A stretch of 64,000 nt of DNA from Polynucleobacter sp. MWH-UH35A. Its GTDB lineage: Bacteria > Pseudomonadota > Gammaproteobacteria > Burkholderiales > Burkholderiaceae. Shown piece after piece: positions 36,851 to 45,489 of the stretch. The stretch's first letter is position 1. Each line of letters begins with the position of its first letter. The notes under the pieces are model-generated. The model was not told the origin of the DNA. It worked only from the letters and a program-made list of their open reading frames with translations, and ran no database searches. Location: positions 868,001-932,000 of the forward strand of contig NZ_CP061285.1 of NCBI RefSeq assembly GCF_018687075.1, read 5' to 3'. The position numbers were made by a program, and so were the translations under genes.

Positions 36851-39800
36851 TTATGAGTTGACTTTAGCTGAGCTTAAGACGGCTGAATCATTGAGACGTC
36901 GCAAGATATTGCGAATGGCATCTAGTCTCTGTTCAAGCTTCTCAAATTCACGGTCTTTCTGAGGAAGTACTTTTAATTTATCCTGCCCATTGAGTTGGAT
37001 GTGCTTTGAGGACTGGATAAGCTGAATGATCTTCATTGGATCAATGGGCGGGTTCGGGATGAATTGAATCTGTATGGATATAGGAGTTGCATCAATCTTT
37101 TTGATGCCAAAACCGGTCATCTCTAGACGTAGGCGATGCGTCTCATAAAAAGATTTGGCTTGGTCCGGTAGATCGCCAAAGCGATCTACTAGCTCTTCGC
37201 GTAAGCCCATCAATTCGGAAAAATCATGTGTCCCAGCAAAGCGCTTGTATAAGGATAGGCGTTCATGCACATCAGGACAATAATCTTCTGGAAGTAGGGC
37301 GGGAACACCAAGATTGACATCGGTTGTTGCTTGAAGTGGGGATAGCAAGTCAGGTTCTTTGCCGTTGCGTAAGGACTTAACAGCCCGATTGAGCATTTCG
37401 GTATACAGCTGGAAACCAATTTCATGGATTTCACCGGATTGCTTATCGCCCAACACTTCACCAGCCCCACGAATCTCTAAGTCATGCATGGCTAAATAAA
37501 AGCCAGAGCCGAGCTCTTCCATTGCTTGAATGGCATTGAGCCTTAGCTGTGCTTGTTTGCTTAGCGCCTCTGGATCGGGCACTAGCAAATAGGCATACGC
37601 TTGATGATGAGAACGACCTACACGACCACGTAATTGATGTAGCTGCGCTAAGCCAAACTTATCTGCGCGATGCATGATGATCGTATTGGCCGTAGGTACG
37701 TCAATGCCCGTTTCAATAATGGTGGTGCACAACAATATATTGGTGCGCTGCGTAACAAATTCACGCATGACAGATTCCAGTTCGCGCTCATGCATTTGAC
37801 CGTGGGCAACACTAATACGCGCTTCTGGAATAAGCTCTTGCAATGCATGTTTACGGTTCTGAATGGTTTCAACTTCGTTATGTAAAAAGTAAACCTGACC
37901 ACCACGTTTAATTTCGCGTAGAACGGCTTCTCGAATGACGCCATCCCCTTCACGCCGCACAAAGGTCTTAATTGCTAGGCGCTTTTGGGGTGCTGTGGCG
38001 ATAATCGAAAACTCGCGCAACCCTTCCATAGCCATGCCCAATGTTCTAGGTATTGGTGTAGCTGTCAGTGTGAGGATATCGACCTCGGCACGTAATGCCT
38101 TCAGAGCATCCTTTTGACGAACCCCAAAGCGATGCTCCTCATCTACGATAACCAAGCCGAGGTTTGCGAATTGAGTCTCTTTTGAAAGTAATTTATGCGT
38201 TCCAATAATGATGTCTGCATCGCCTTTGGCAATAGCTTCTAAGGCTGCATTGATTTCCTTGGTGGTTTTAAAGCGTGATAGTTCGACAATGCGCACGGGC
38301 CAATCTGCAAAACGATCCTTCCAGGTGGCTACATGTTGTTCTGCAAGCAGGGTGGTTGGTGCCAAGATGGCAACTTGCTTTCCGCCCATGACGGCCACAA
38401 AGCTTGCGCGCAGCGCAACCTCTGTTTTACCAAAGCCTACATCACCACAAACTAGGCGATCCATAGGTGTACCACTAGTCATATCGCCTATTACCGCAGC
38501 AATCGCATTAGCTTGATCAGGGGTTTCTTCAAATCCAAAGCTTTCTGCGAAAGCAGCGTAGTCATGAGCTGAAAATTCAAAGGCGTGTCCTTTGCGAATT
38601 GCTCTGGCTGCATATAGTCCTAGCAGTTCGGCGGCGGTGTCACGAATTTGCTGAGCAGCTTTGCGCTTCGCTTTATCCCACTGTCCAGAGCCTAATTGAT
38701 GCAGCGGTGCTGAATCAGGATCGGAGCCTGCATAACGAGTCACCATCTGTAATTGCTGTACAGGGACGTATAAGGTCGCTTGTCCTGCATACTGTAGATG
38801 GAGGAACTCTTCAAAAATGGGAGCTTCTTTTGGTGGCGCTAAATTCAAGAGAACTAAGCCTTGGTATCGCCCAATACCATGCTCTGCATGTACTACAGGA
38901 TCACCGATCTTCAGTTCAGAAAGATCTTTAAAGAGCATGTCGGGATCGGCATTCTCACTTGCTTTCCCTTTACGTCTCTGTCTTGCAGTTGTAGTGAATA
39001 ACTCTGCCTCAGTAATGACGAGAAGATTTTCTGCGGGCCAAGAAAATCCATTAAAGAGTGGGGCAGTGACTAGACCAAATGCAGAATCACTCTTAATAAA
39101 CTCAGCAATACTATCGAAGCCTTCTGGTTTTAGGGGATAGAGTGGCTTGCCGTCTTGCCCAGCTACGGAATTACTTTCGTCAAAAAGCTGGCGAATGGAT
39201 TCTTTGCGACCTGCGCTATCACTACAAACTAATACGCGAACTTTTTCTGATGCCACAACTTTGCGAAGGAGGTTGATAGGGTCAGTGTCACGACGATGCA
39301 CTGCAATATCAGGCACTGGGAGAAATTGGCTCTTAGCTGCCGCATCCTTTTCGAGGGTTAAGCGTGCATAGGGTTTAGAAAGGGTAAAAAATTCATCAAC
39401 GTCTAGGAATAGTTCTTTTGGAGGAAGAATAGGGCGATCTAAATCATGCTTAAGGAACTCATAACGAGAGAAGGTATCCTTCCAAAATCCTTTGATGGTC
39501 TCTTCAATATGACCAATGCTAACAAGCCATACAGGATCGCCCGAGCGAGGAAAATAATCAAAGAGGTTGGAGCGCTCTTCAAAAAAAAGCGGTAGGTAAG
39601 ACTCAATTCCTGCGCTGGGTATACCTAGGTTGGCATCTTTATAGATTGAGCAGCGACTCGGATCGCCCTCAAAGACTTCACGCCAGCGACCCCTAAAGGC
39701 GGTGCGCGAGACATCATCAAATGGAAACTCATGTCCAGGCAGCAGGCGAACTTCTTTAACCGGATATAGGCTGCGCTGAGTATCAGGATCAAATGCGCGA

Positions 39801-40396
39801 ATTTGTTCAATCTCATCACCGAATAAATCTAATCGATAAGGTAAATTAGATCCCATTGGGAATAAGTCAAACAGCCCGCCTCGAATACTGTATTCACCAG
39901 GGCGCATTACCGCGCTTACAGGATCATAGCCAGCTTGTTGCAGTTGTAGCTTTAAAGCAGCCTCATTGAGCTTATCGCCTTGTCTGAAGAAAAAGGTGTG
40001 ACCAGATAAAAAGTTTGGAGGCCCTAGTCTTTGTAATGCGGTTGTTATTGGCACCAACACAATGTCGCAACTACCATTGAGTAACTCATAAAGTGTGGCG
40101 AGTCGCTCGGAGACTAAATCTTGATGTGGTGAGAAATGGTCGTAGGGAAGAATTTCCCAGTCAGGAAGGAGTCTCGTTTTTAACTGTGGAGCAAAAGCGG
40201 GAATTTCTTCCAGAAGGCGCTGAGCTTCCTGGGCTTGAGCGCAGAAGATCACCATGACTGAAAACTGATTGCGATAGCGCAGGGCAGTTTGGGCAATTAA
40301 GGCGGCATCAGCTGATCCTACTAGCCCAGAAAAGGTAAAGCGCTGCCCAGCCCGCGGAGCGGGTATGGGGGGTGCTAGATTTAATGCGTCAGACAT
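36851..40396 (-). CDS. mfd: Transcription-repair coupling factor Mfd
   Basis: Mfd releases RNA polymerase stalled at DNA damage and recruits UvrA. The 1181-residue protein has the UvrB-homology region at the N-terminus, the RNA-polymerase-interacting domain (GDPVVHAEHGIGRY), a RecG-like helicase core with Walker A GDVGFGKTE near residue 650 and DEEH near 752, and the C-terminal TRCF domain. Length is normal. Its start codon is 23 bp from the divergent ispD start, so the two genes share a very short promoter region. Confidence 0.95.
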   Translation of the reverse strand: MSDALNLAPPIPAPRAGQRFTFSGLVGSADAALIAQTALRYRNQFSVMVIFCAQAQEAQRLLEEIPAFAPQLKTRLLPDWEILPYDHFSPHQDLVSERLATLYELLNGSCDIVLVPITTALQRLGPPNFLSGHTFFFRQGDKLNEAALKLQLQQAGYDPVSAVMRPGEYSIRGGLFDLFPMGSNLPYRLDLFGDEIEQIRAFDPDTQRSLYPVKEVRLLPGHEFPFDDVSRTAFRGRWREVFEGDPSRCSIYKDANLGIPSAGIESYLPLFFEERSNLFDYFPRSGDPVWLVSIGHIEETIKGFWKDTFSRYEFLKHDLDRPILPPKELFLDVDEFFTLSKPYARLTLEKDAAAKSQFLPVPDIAVHRRDTDPINLLRKVVASEKVRVLVCSDSAGRKESIRQLFDESNSVAGQDGKPLYPLKPEGFDSIAEFIKSDSAFGLVTAPLFNGFSWPAENLLVITEAELFTTTARQRRKGKASENADPDMLFKDLSELKIGDPVVHAEHGIGRYQGLVLLNLAPPKEAPIFEEFLHLQYAGQATLYVPVQQLQMVTRYAGSDPDSAPLHQLGSGQWDKAKRKAAQQIRDTAAELLGLYAARAIRKGHAFEFSAHDYAAFAESFGFEETPDQANAIAAVIGDMTSGTPMDRLVCGDVGFGKTEVALRASFVAVMGGKQVAILAPTTLLAEQHVATWKDRFADWPVRIVELSRFKTTKEINAALEAIAKGDADIIIGTHKLLSKETQFANLGLVIVDEEHRFGVRQKDALKALRAEVDILTLTATPIPRTLGMAMEGLREFSIIATAPQKRLAIKTFVRREGDGVIREAVLREIKRGGQVYFLHNEVETIQNRKHALQELIPEARISVAHGQMHERELESVMREFVTQRTNILLCTTIIETGIDVPTANTIIMHRADKFGLAQLHQLRGRVGRSHHQAYAYLLVPDPEALSKQAQLRLNAIQAMEELGSGFYLAMHDLEIRGAGEVLGDKQSGEIHEIGFQLYTEMLNRAVKSLRNGKEPDLLSPLQATTDVNLGVPALLPEDYCPDVHERLSLYKRFAGTHDFSELMGLREELVDRFGDLPDQAKSFYETHRLRLEMTGFGIKKIDATPISIQIQFIPNPPIDPMKIIQLIQSSKHIQLNGQDKLKVLPQKDREFEKLEQRLDAIRNILRRLNDSAVLSSAKVNS

Positions 40397-40419
40397 CTGG
40401 GCTCATTATAGAATCAGGC

Positions 40420-41178
40420 ATGGATTCTGGAAATCACACAAACAAACGTTGCCATGCACTTTTGCCAACGGCAGGCACAGGGTCACGCTTGGGCGGCGAA
40501 TTACCAAAGCAGTTCCAGCAATTGGTTGGAAGGCCCATGGTTTCTTATGCGCTAGAGGCCTTTCAGGAATGCCCTCAGATCGAATCCATTTGGATTGGTG
40601 TTACCCCCAGTTTTATTACCAATCCAATTTTGCAAACTATTGCTCAGTCCGATTCAGGGATTCATGTGGTACCAACAGGCGGTCCAACCAGACAAGAGAC
40701 TGTGCGCAATACCTTGGCTGCGATGATGGAATCCGGCGTTTCCGAAAATGACTGGATATTGGTGCATGATGCAGCTAGACCGGGTATTACACCAACATTA
40801 ATTCAAAAGTTAATTCACTCGGTCCAATCATCCAAAAGTGGTGGCATCTTAGCTGTTCCGCTAGCAGATACATTAAAGCAAGCAGATCTTGATTCAGTGG
40901 TTGCCGGAAACATCCCGCACTCAGAAAGAACCATTCCCAGAGAACATCTTTGGCTGGCCCAAACCCCGCAGATGTTTGGATTAAAACAATTGCATGATGC
41001 TATTGATAACGCCATTCGTCTTGAAGCCGATGTGACGGATGAGGCCAGTGCGATTGAGCTCGCTGGCGATAAGCCTCTATTAATTGAAGGTGCTGCACGT
41101 AACTTTAAAGTCACGCACCCAGCTGACTGGGAATTGATGCAATTGCTTTTAAGCTCGGGTAACAAGTCAACATCATAG
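40420..41178 (+). CDS. ispD: 2-C-methyl-D-erythritol 4-phosphate cytidylyltransferase
   Basis: IspD makes CDP-methylerythritol in the MEP route to isoprenoids. The CTP-binding glycine-rich loop is PTAGTGSRLGGELPKQF near residues 16-32, and VHDAARP and VTDEASAIE follow. The frame is open from 40372, but those extra residues overlap mfd antisense; the ATG at 40420 gives 252 residues. ispF follows after 9 bases, the usual pairing. Confidence 0.93.
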   Translation: MDSGNHTNKRCHALLPTAGTGSRLGGELPKQFQQLVGRPMVSYALEAFQECPQIESIWIGVTPSFITNPILQTIAQSDSGIHVVPTGGPTRQETVRNTLAAMMESGVSENDWILVHDAARPGITPTLIQKLIHSVQSSKSGGILAVPLADTLKQADLDSVVAGNIPHSERTIPREHLWLAQTPQMFGLKQLHDAIDNAIRLEADVTDEASAIELAGDKPLLIEGAARNFKVTHPADWELMQLLLSSGNKSTS

Positions 41179-41187
41179 GCCTCCCCA

Positions 41188-41691
41188 ATGACTCAAACTA
41201 ATTCACACTTCCCGCAGTTCCGTATTGGTCAGGGCTACGATGTGCATGCCTTAGTCGCCGATAGAAAACTAATTTTGGGCGGTGTTCATATTCCTTTTGA
41301 AAAAGGTCTGCTGGGACACTCTGATGCAGATGCCTTGTTGCATGCACTAACAGATGCATTGCTTGGGGCAGCTGGCCTAAATGATATTGGACAGTTATTT
41401 CCAGATACGGACCCTCAATTTAAGGGTATGGATAGTCGAATTTTGCTCAGGGCTGCCTTGCAAAAGGTTCAGGCAGCCGGTTTCCAGATTGGTAATGTGG
41501 ATGCAACCATCATTTGCCAGAAGCCAAAATTAGCTGATTTTTTGCCAGAAATGGTCCGCAATATTGCTGCTGATTTAGCCGTGACCCCCAGCCACGTTAA
41601 TCTCAAGGCCAAGACCAATGAGTCACTTGGCCATTTGGGCAGAGGCGAGGGCATCGCCGTCCATGCGGTAGCTTTGCTCTATAAGGCCTAA
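41188..41691 (+). CDS. ispF: 2-C-methyl-D-erythritol 2,4-cyclodiphosphate synthase
   Basis: IspF closes the cyclodiphosphate ring in the MEP pathway as a trimer. Metal ligands are visible: Asp18 and His20 in GYDVHAL, and His52 in DADALLHAL. The C-terminal [14 protein letters not shown] is typical. At 167 residues the length is normal. Confidence 0.95.
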   Translation: MTQTNSHFPQFRIGQGYDVHALVADRKLILGGVHIPFEKGLLGHSDADALLHALTDALLGAAGLNDIGQLFPDTDPQFKGMDSRILLRAALQKVQAAGFQIGNVDATIICQKPKLADFLPEMVRNIAADLAVTPSHVNLKAKTNESLGHLGRGEGIAVHAVALLYKA

Positions 41692-41769
41692 AAGATCCTC
41701 TAAAACCCTAGGCATTGTAGAATTATGGTCTTTAGAGTGAAGTCTAGGCTTGGCAGTTTGCGGATATTC

Positions 41770-41856
41770 GCGAGGATGGCGAAATTGGTAGACGCACCAG
41801 GTTTAGGTCCTGACGCCAGAAATGGTGTGGGGGTTCGAGTCCCCCTCCTCGCACCA
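41770..41856 (+). tRNA. tRNA-Leu (anticodon TAG)
   Basis: GCGAGGA pairs with TCCTCGC at the acceptor end, an encoded CCA follows, and the anticodon loop TTTAGGT carries TAG. The long variable arm and total of 87 bases fit a class II leucine tRNA. A TAGAAT element about 50 bases upstream may be its -10 box. Confidence 0.96.
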
Positions 41857-41918
41857 CAAGATTGCTACTTGGCTTGGACTTCACATTTCCAGATTTCAAT
41901 TAAGAGACGAGAATAGCT

Positions 41919-43250
41919 GTGCAGATAGAAAATTTAGGTTCACTAGACCGCAAAATGACTTTGGAATTCGCGCGTGCCGATTTGGCAAAAGCCCGCGAAG
42001 CCCGTTTAGCTAAAGTTGGTAAGACCATGAAAATGGCTGGCTTTCGTCCAGGCAAGGTTCCAAAGAATCTCGTTGAAAAACAGCATGGCATGCAAGTTGA
42101 TTTCGAATTGCAGTTCGATAAAGCTGCTGAAATGTTTTATGAGCTTGCGCAAAAAGAGGGTGTCGCTTTAGCGGGTCAACCGCGTCTTGAGCCAAAGAGT
42201 GAACTTGATGCAGATAAAGTGGTTTTTGATGCCTTCTTTGAAGTATTGCCAGAAGTAAAGATTGGTGACTTCAGCTCAGCAGAAGTTACAAAATACTCAA
42301 CCGAAATTGGTGAAGCTGAAATTGATCGCGCTTTAGATGTATTGCGTAAGCAGCAGGTTCACTACCACCCACGTGGTGAGGCTGGCGCTCATGGTGACGG
42401 CGGCTCTAATACCGCAGCACAAAACGGCGACCAAGTGGTTATTGATTTCGTCGGTAGGATTGATGGCGTTGAGTTTGCTGGCGGTAAAGCAGAGAACTTT
42501 GAATATGTTTTGGGTGAAGGTCGCATGCTTCCTGAGTTTGAAGCGGCCACCTTGGGTCTTAAGTCAGGCGAAAGCAAGTCCTTCCCATTAAGTTTTCCAG
42601 CGGATTACCACGGTAAAGATGTAGCAGGTAAAACTGCTGAATTCACAATTACGGTTAAGTCCGTAAATTGGGCACATTTGCCAGCCGTCGATGATGCCTT
42701 CGCATTGTCTTTGGGTGTTACTGAAGGCGGTGTTGCAAAAATGCGTGCTGAAGTAAAAGAAAATTTAGAGCGCGAAGTGAAGCGTCGCATCACTTCCTTG
42801 CTTAAGAATGAAGTGATGGATAAGCTCAATAGCCTTTGTGAACTCGATGTTCCTAAGTCCTTGGTTGCCTCTGAGCAAGAACGTTTAGTTGAAGGCGCAC
42901 GTCAGGATTTGATGCAGCGTGGCGTTCCGAATGCGAAAGATGCCCCGATTCCTGCGGAGATTTTTGCAGAACAGGCAACTAAGCGCGTTCGTCTTGGCTT
43001 GATTTTGAGCGAGCTGGTTAAAAATCAAAACTTGGCCGCTACCGCCGATCAAATTAAGGCTGAAATTGATGAGCAAGCAGCTACTTATGAAGATCCTAAA
43101 GAGGTTGTACGCTGGTTCTACAGCAATCCCGGTCGTTTGAAAGATATTGAGAACTTGGTTCTTGAGGATAACGTAATCAAATACTTCACATCTCAAGCTA
43201 AAGTTAACGATAAAGCCGTGACTTTTGAAGAGCTCAGCAAGCTAAACTAA
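41919..43250 (+). CDS. tig: Trigger factor
   Basis: Trigger factor is the ribosome-bound chaperone and prolyl isomerase met by nascent chains. The ribosome-binding motif GFRPGKVPKN is near residue 45. An FKBP-type domain follows (NGDQVVIDFVGRIDG, FPADYHGKDVAGK) with an Asn/Ala-rich insertion just before it, then the long helical C-terminal arms. It starts with GTG. At 443 residues the size is normal. clpP follows after 30 bases. Confidence 0.95.
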   Translation: MQIENLGSLDRKMTLEFARADLAKAREARLAKVGKTMKMAGFRPGKVPKNLVEKQHGMQVDFELQFDKAAEMFYELAQKEGVALAGQPRLEPKSELDADKVVFDAFFEVLPEVKIGDFSSAEVTKYSTEIGEAEIDRALDVLRKQQVHYHPRGEAGAHGDGGSNTAAQNGDQVVIDFVGRIDGVEFAGGKAENFEYVLGEGRMLPEFEAATLGLKSGESKSFPLSFPADYHGKDVAGKTAEFTITVKSVNWAHLPAVDDAFALSLGVTEGGVAKMRAEVKENLEREVKRRITSLLKNEVMDKLNSLCELDVPKSLVASEQERLVEGARQDLMQRGVPNAKDAPIPAEIFAEQATKRVRLGLILSELVKNQNLAATADQIKAEIDEQAATYEDPKEVVRWFYSNPGRLKDIENLVLEDNVIKYFTSQAKVNDKAVTFEELSKLN

Positions 43251-43280
43251 GCTATCCACATACCAATAAGAGGTTTCAAA

Positions 43281-43910
43281 ATGATTCACAATCATTCTCA
43301 TTCTGACAATCTAGAGCCACAAGGCCTCGGCCTAGTTCCTATGGTGATTGAAACCTCTGGTAGGGGTGAGCGAGCGTACGACATCTACTCCAGATTATTG
43401 CGTGAGCGCGTAGTTTTTTTAGTTGGCGAAGTAAATGATCAAACTGCCAATTTAGTAATAGCTCAGCTATTGTTCCTCGAGAGTGAAAATCCAGACAAAG
43501 AAATTTCACTGTATATCAATTCTCCAGGCGGATCGGTTTCAGCGGGCTTGGCGATTTACGACACGATGCAATTTATCAAACCGCATGTCAGCACCTTGTG
43601 CATGGGCATGGCTGCTAGTATGGGCGCATTCTTGTTGTGTGCAGGTGAAAAAGGGAAGCGATATGCCTTACCTAATTCTCGCGTCATGATTCATCAACCA
43701 TTAGGTGGCGCACGCGGTCAAGCATCAGATATTGAGATTCAAGCACGTGAGATTTTGTATTTGCGTGAGCGCCTTAACAAAATCCTGGCAGATCGTACTG
43801 GTCAATCGATCGAAACGATTGCGAAAGATACGGATCGCGATAACTTTATGTCAGCAGAACAAGCACGAGAATATGGCTTGATCGATAAGGTTATTGAAAA
43901 GCGCCCTTAA
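43281..43910 (+). CDS. clpP: ATP-dependent Clp protease proteolytic subunit
   Basis: ClpP forms the tetradecameric proteolytic chamber. Ser113 in [11 protein letters not shown] and His138 in MIHQPLGG are the nucleophile and base; the [11 protein letters not shown]-terminus is typical. GAGG precedes the ATG. clpX follows after 28 bases. Confidence 0.96.
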   Translation: MIHNHSHSDNLEPQGLGLVPMVIETSGRGERAYDIYSRLLRERVVFLVGEVNDQTANLVIAQLLFLESENPDKEISLYINSPGGSVSAGLAIYDTMQFIKPHVSTLCMGMAASMGAFLLCAGEKGKRYALPNSRVMIHQPLGGARGQASDIEIQAREILYLRERLNKILADRTGQSIETIAKDTDRDNFMSAEQAREYGLIDKVIEKRP

Positions 43911-43938
43911 TTTGCATTAGAAATTTATTGAGTTTATT

Positions 43939-45300
43939 TTGAGCGATACCAACACAACTAATTCAACAGACAAAATTCTGTATTGCTCTTTTTGTGGCAA
44001 AAGTCAGCACGAAGTTAAAAAACTCATTGCGGGCCCTTCTGTGTTTATTTGTGATGAGTGCATCGATCTTTGCACTGACATCATTCAGGAGGAAATTGCT
44101 AAGCTTCCAAAGGAAGAGGGTGATGATTCATTACCAACACCGCATCAAATTCGTGAAAACCTAGATCAATATGTCATTGGTCAGAATCATGCAAAGAAAA
44201 CCTTGGCAGTTGCTGTCTACAACCACTACAAGCGCTTGCAATACTTGCCTAAGCCCAAAAAAGAGAAGCTAGATAAAGATGGTAAGCCTGTAGAGGTCTC
44301 AGATAAGAAAGAATCCAAGACCCCAGCCAAGGCAATTGTTGACGGTGTTGAACTCGCAAAGAGCAATATTCTGTTAATTGGGCCTACTGGCTCAGGCAAG
44401 ACTCTGTTAGCCCAAACTTTAGCTCGCATGTTAGACGTTCCATTCGTGATGGCTGATGCAACCACTTTAACTGAGGCTGGTTATGTGGGTGAAGACGTTG
44501 AGAATATTATCCAGAAGTTACTGCAAGCCTGCGACTACAACGTAGAAAAAGCGCAGCGCGGTATTGTTTACATTGATGAGATCGATAAGATTTCACGCAA
44601 GTCAGACAATCCATCCATTACTCGCGACGTATCGGGTGAGGGTGTTCAGCAAGCGCTATTAAAGCTAGTGGAAGGCACCATGGCTTCTGTGCCGCCACAA
44701 GGCGGTCGTAAACACCCCAATCAAGATTTCTTACAAGTAGATACGACGAATATTTTGTTCATTTGTGGTGGTGCCTTTGACGGCCTTGAAAAGGTTATTC
44801 AACAACGTACCGCTAAAACGGGTATTGGCTTTAATGCAACCGTGCCCGGCAAGGATGATCGCGGTGTAAGTGACCTCCTAGTTGAAGTTGAACCAGAAGA
44901 CTTGATTAAATTTGGCTTGATTCCTGAGTTAATTGGTCGTTTACCGGTGGTTGCAACATTGGCCCAATTGGATGAAGAAGCTTTAATTCAGATTCTGACT
45001 GAACCTAAGAACGCTTTAGTTAAGCAATATCAAGCCCTCTTGACCATGGAGGGTTCTGAGTTGGAGGTGCGTCGAGAAGCGCTTTCTGCTATCGCTAAAA
45101 AGGCTATTGCACGTAAAACGGGTGCTCGTGGCCTGAGATCGATTTTGGAGGGCTCATTGATGGATGTTATGTATGACTTACCTTCTCTGAAGAATGTCCA
45201 AAAAGTCGTTATTGATGAAAATAGCATTGCCGAGGGCGGCAAACCCCTTTTGGTCTACAAACAGGATGCTGAACAAGCAGATTTAAGCAAAAAAGCTTAA
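43939..45300 (+). CDS. clpX: ATP-dependent Clp protease ATP-binding subunit
   Basis: ClpX unfolds tagged proteins and feeds them to ClpP. The N-terminal zinc domain ([11 protein letters not shown] then CDECIDLC) is complete; Walker A is GPTGSGKT at residues 148-155 and IDEIDK follows. The insert with [12 protein letters not shown] (about residues 100-115) is longer than in E. coli and highly charged. It starts with TTG. A terminator follows and lon has its own promoter region. Confidence 0.95.
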   Translation: MSDTNTTNSTDKILYCSFCGKSQHEVKKLIAGPSVFICDECIDLCTDIIQEEIAKLPKEEGDDSLPTPHQIRENLDQYVIGQNHAKKTLAVAVYNHYKRLQYLPKPKKEKLDKDGKPVEVSDKKESKTPAKAIVDGVELAKSNILLIGPTGSGKTLLAQTLARMLDVPFVMADATTLTEAGYVGEDVENIIQKLLQACDYNVEKAQRGIVYIDEIDKISRKSDNPSITRDVSGEGVQQALLKLVEGTMASVPPQGGRKHPNQDFLQVDTTNILFICGGAFDGLEKVIQQRTAKTGIGFNATVPGKDDRGVSDLLVEVEPEDLIKFGLIPELIGRLPVVATLAQLDEEALIQILTEPKNALVKQYQALLTMEGSELEVRREALSAIAKKAIARKTGARGLRSILEGSLMDVMYDLPSLKNVQKVVIDENSIAEGGKPLLVYKQDAEQADLSKKA

Positions 45301-45324
45301 ATTCTTAGGGTTTTCGCTATTTTT

Positions 45325-45346
45325 GGGGCATTTTTGCCCCATTTTT
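45325..45346 (+). terminator. Terminator after clpX
   Basis: GGGGCA pairs with TGCCCC around four T, followed by ATTTTT and a further T-rich run. Confidence 0.88.
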
Positions 45347-45358
45347 GTCTTTTTACCC

Positions 45359-45387
45359 CTTGTTTTTCTCAAATGATTACCCATATA
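45359..45387 (+). promoter_or_regulatory. Sigma-32-like heat-shock promoter before lon
   Basis: CTTGTTT (45359-45365) and CCCATATA (45380-45387) are 14 bp apart, close to the heat-shock consensus CTTGAAA and CCCATnT. They lie about 100 bp before lon, a known heat-shock gene in other bacteria. Confidence 0.6.
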
Positions 45388-45489
45388 GGTAGTATGCTAT
45401 TCATGAATTATGTCTGTATTTAGTGGCTACATATTTAAATGCTGCTGAATATGGCTTTTGAGGTTTGATTATTTTGGAGGATTTGCCCC

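Noticed and set aside
39147-39371. Plus-strand frames inside mfd
   Set aside because: Several overlapping frames follow the codon pattern of mfd on the other strand; none has a family match or start signal.
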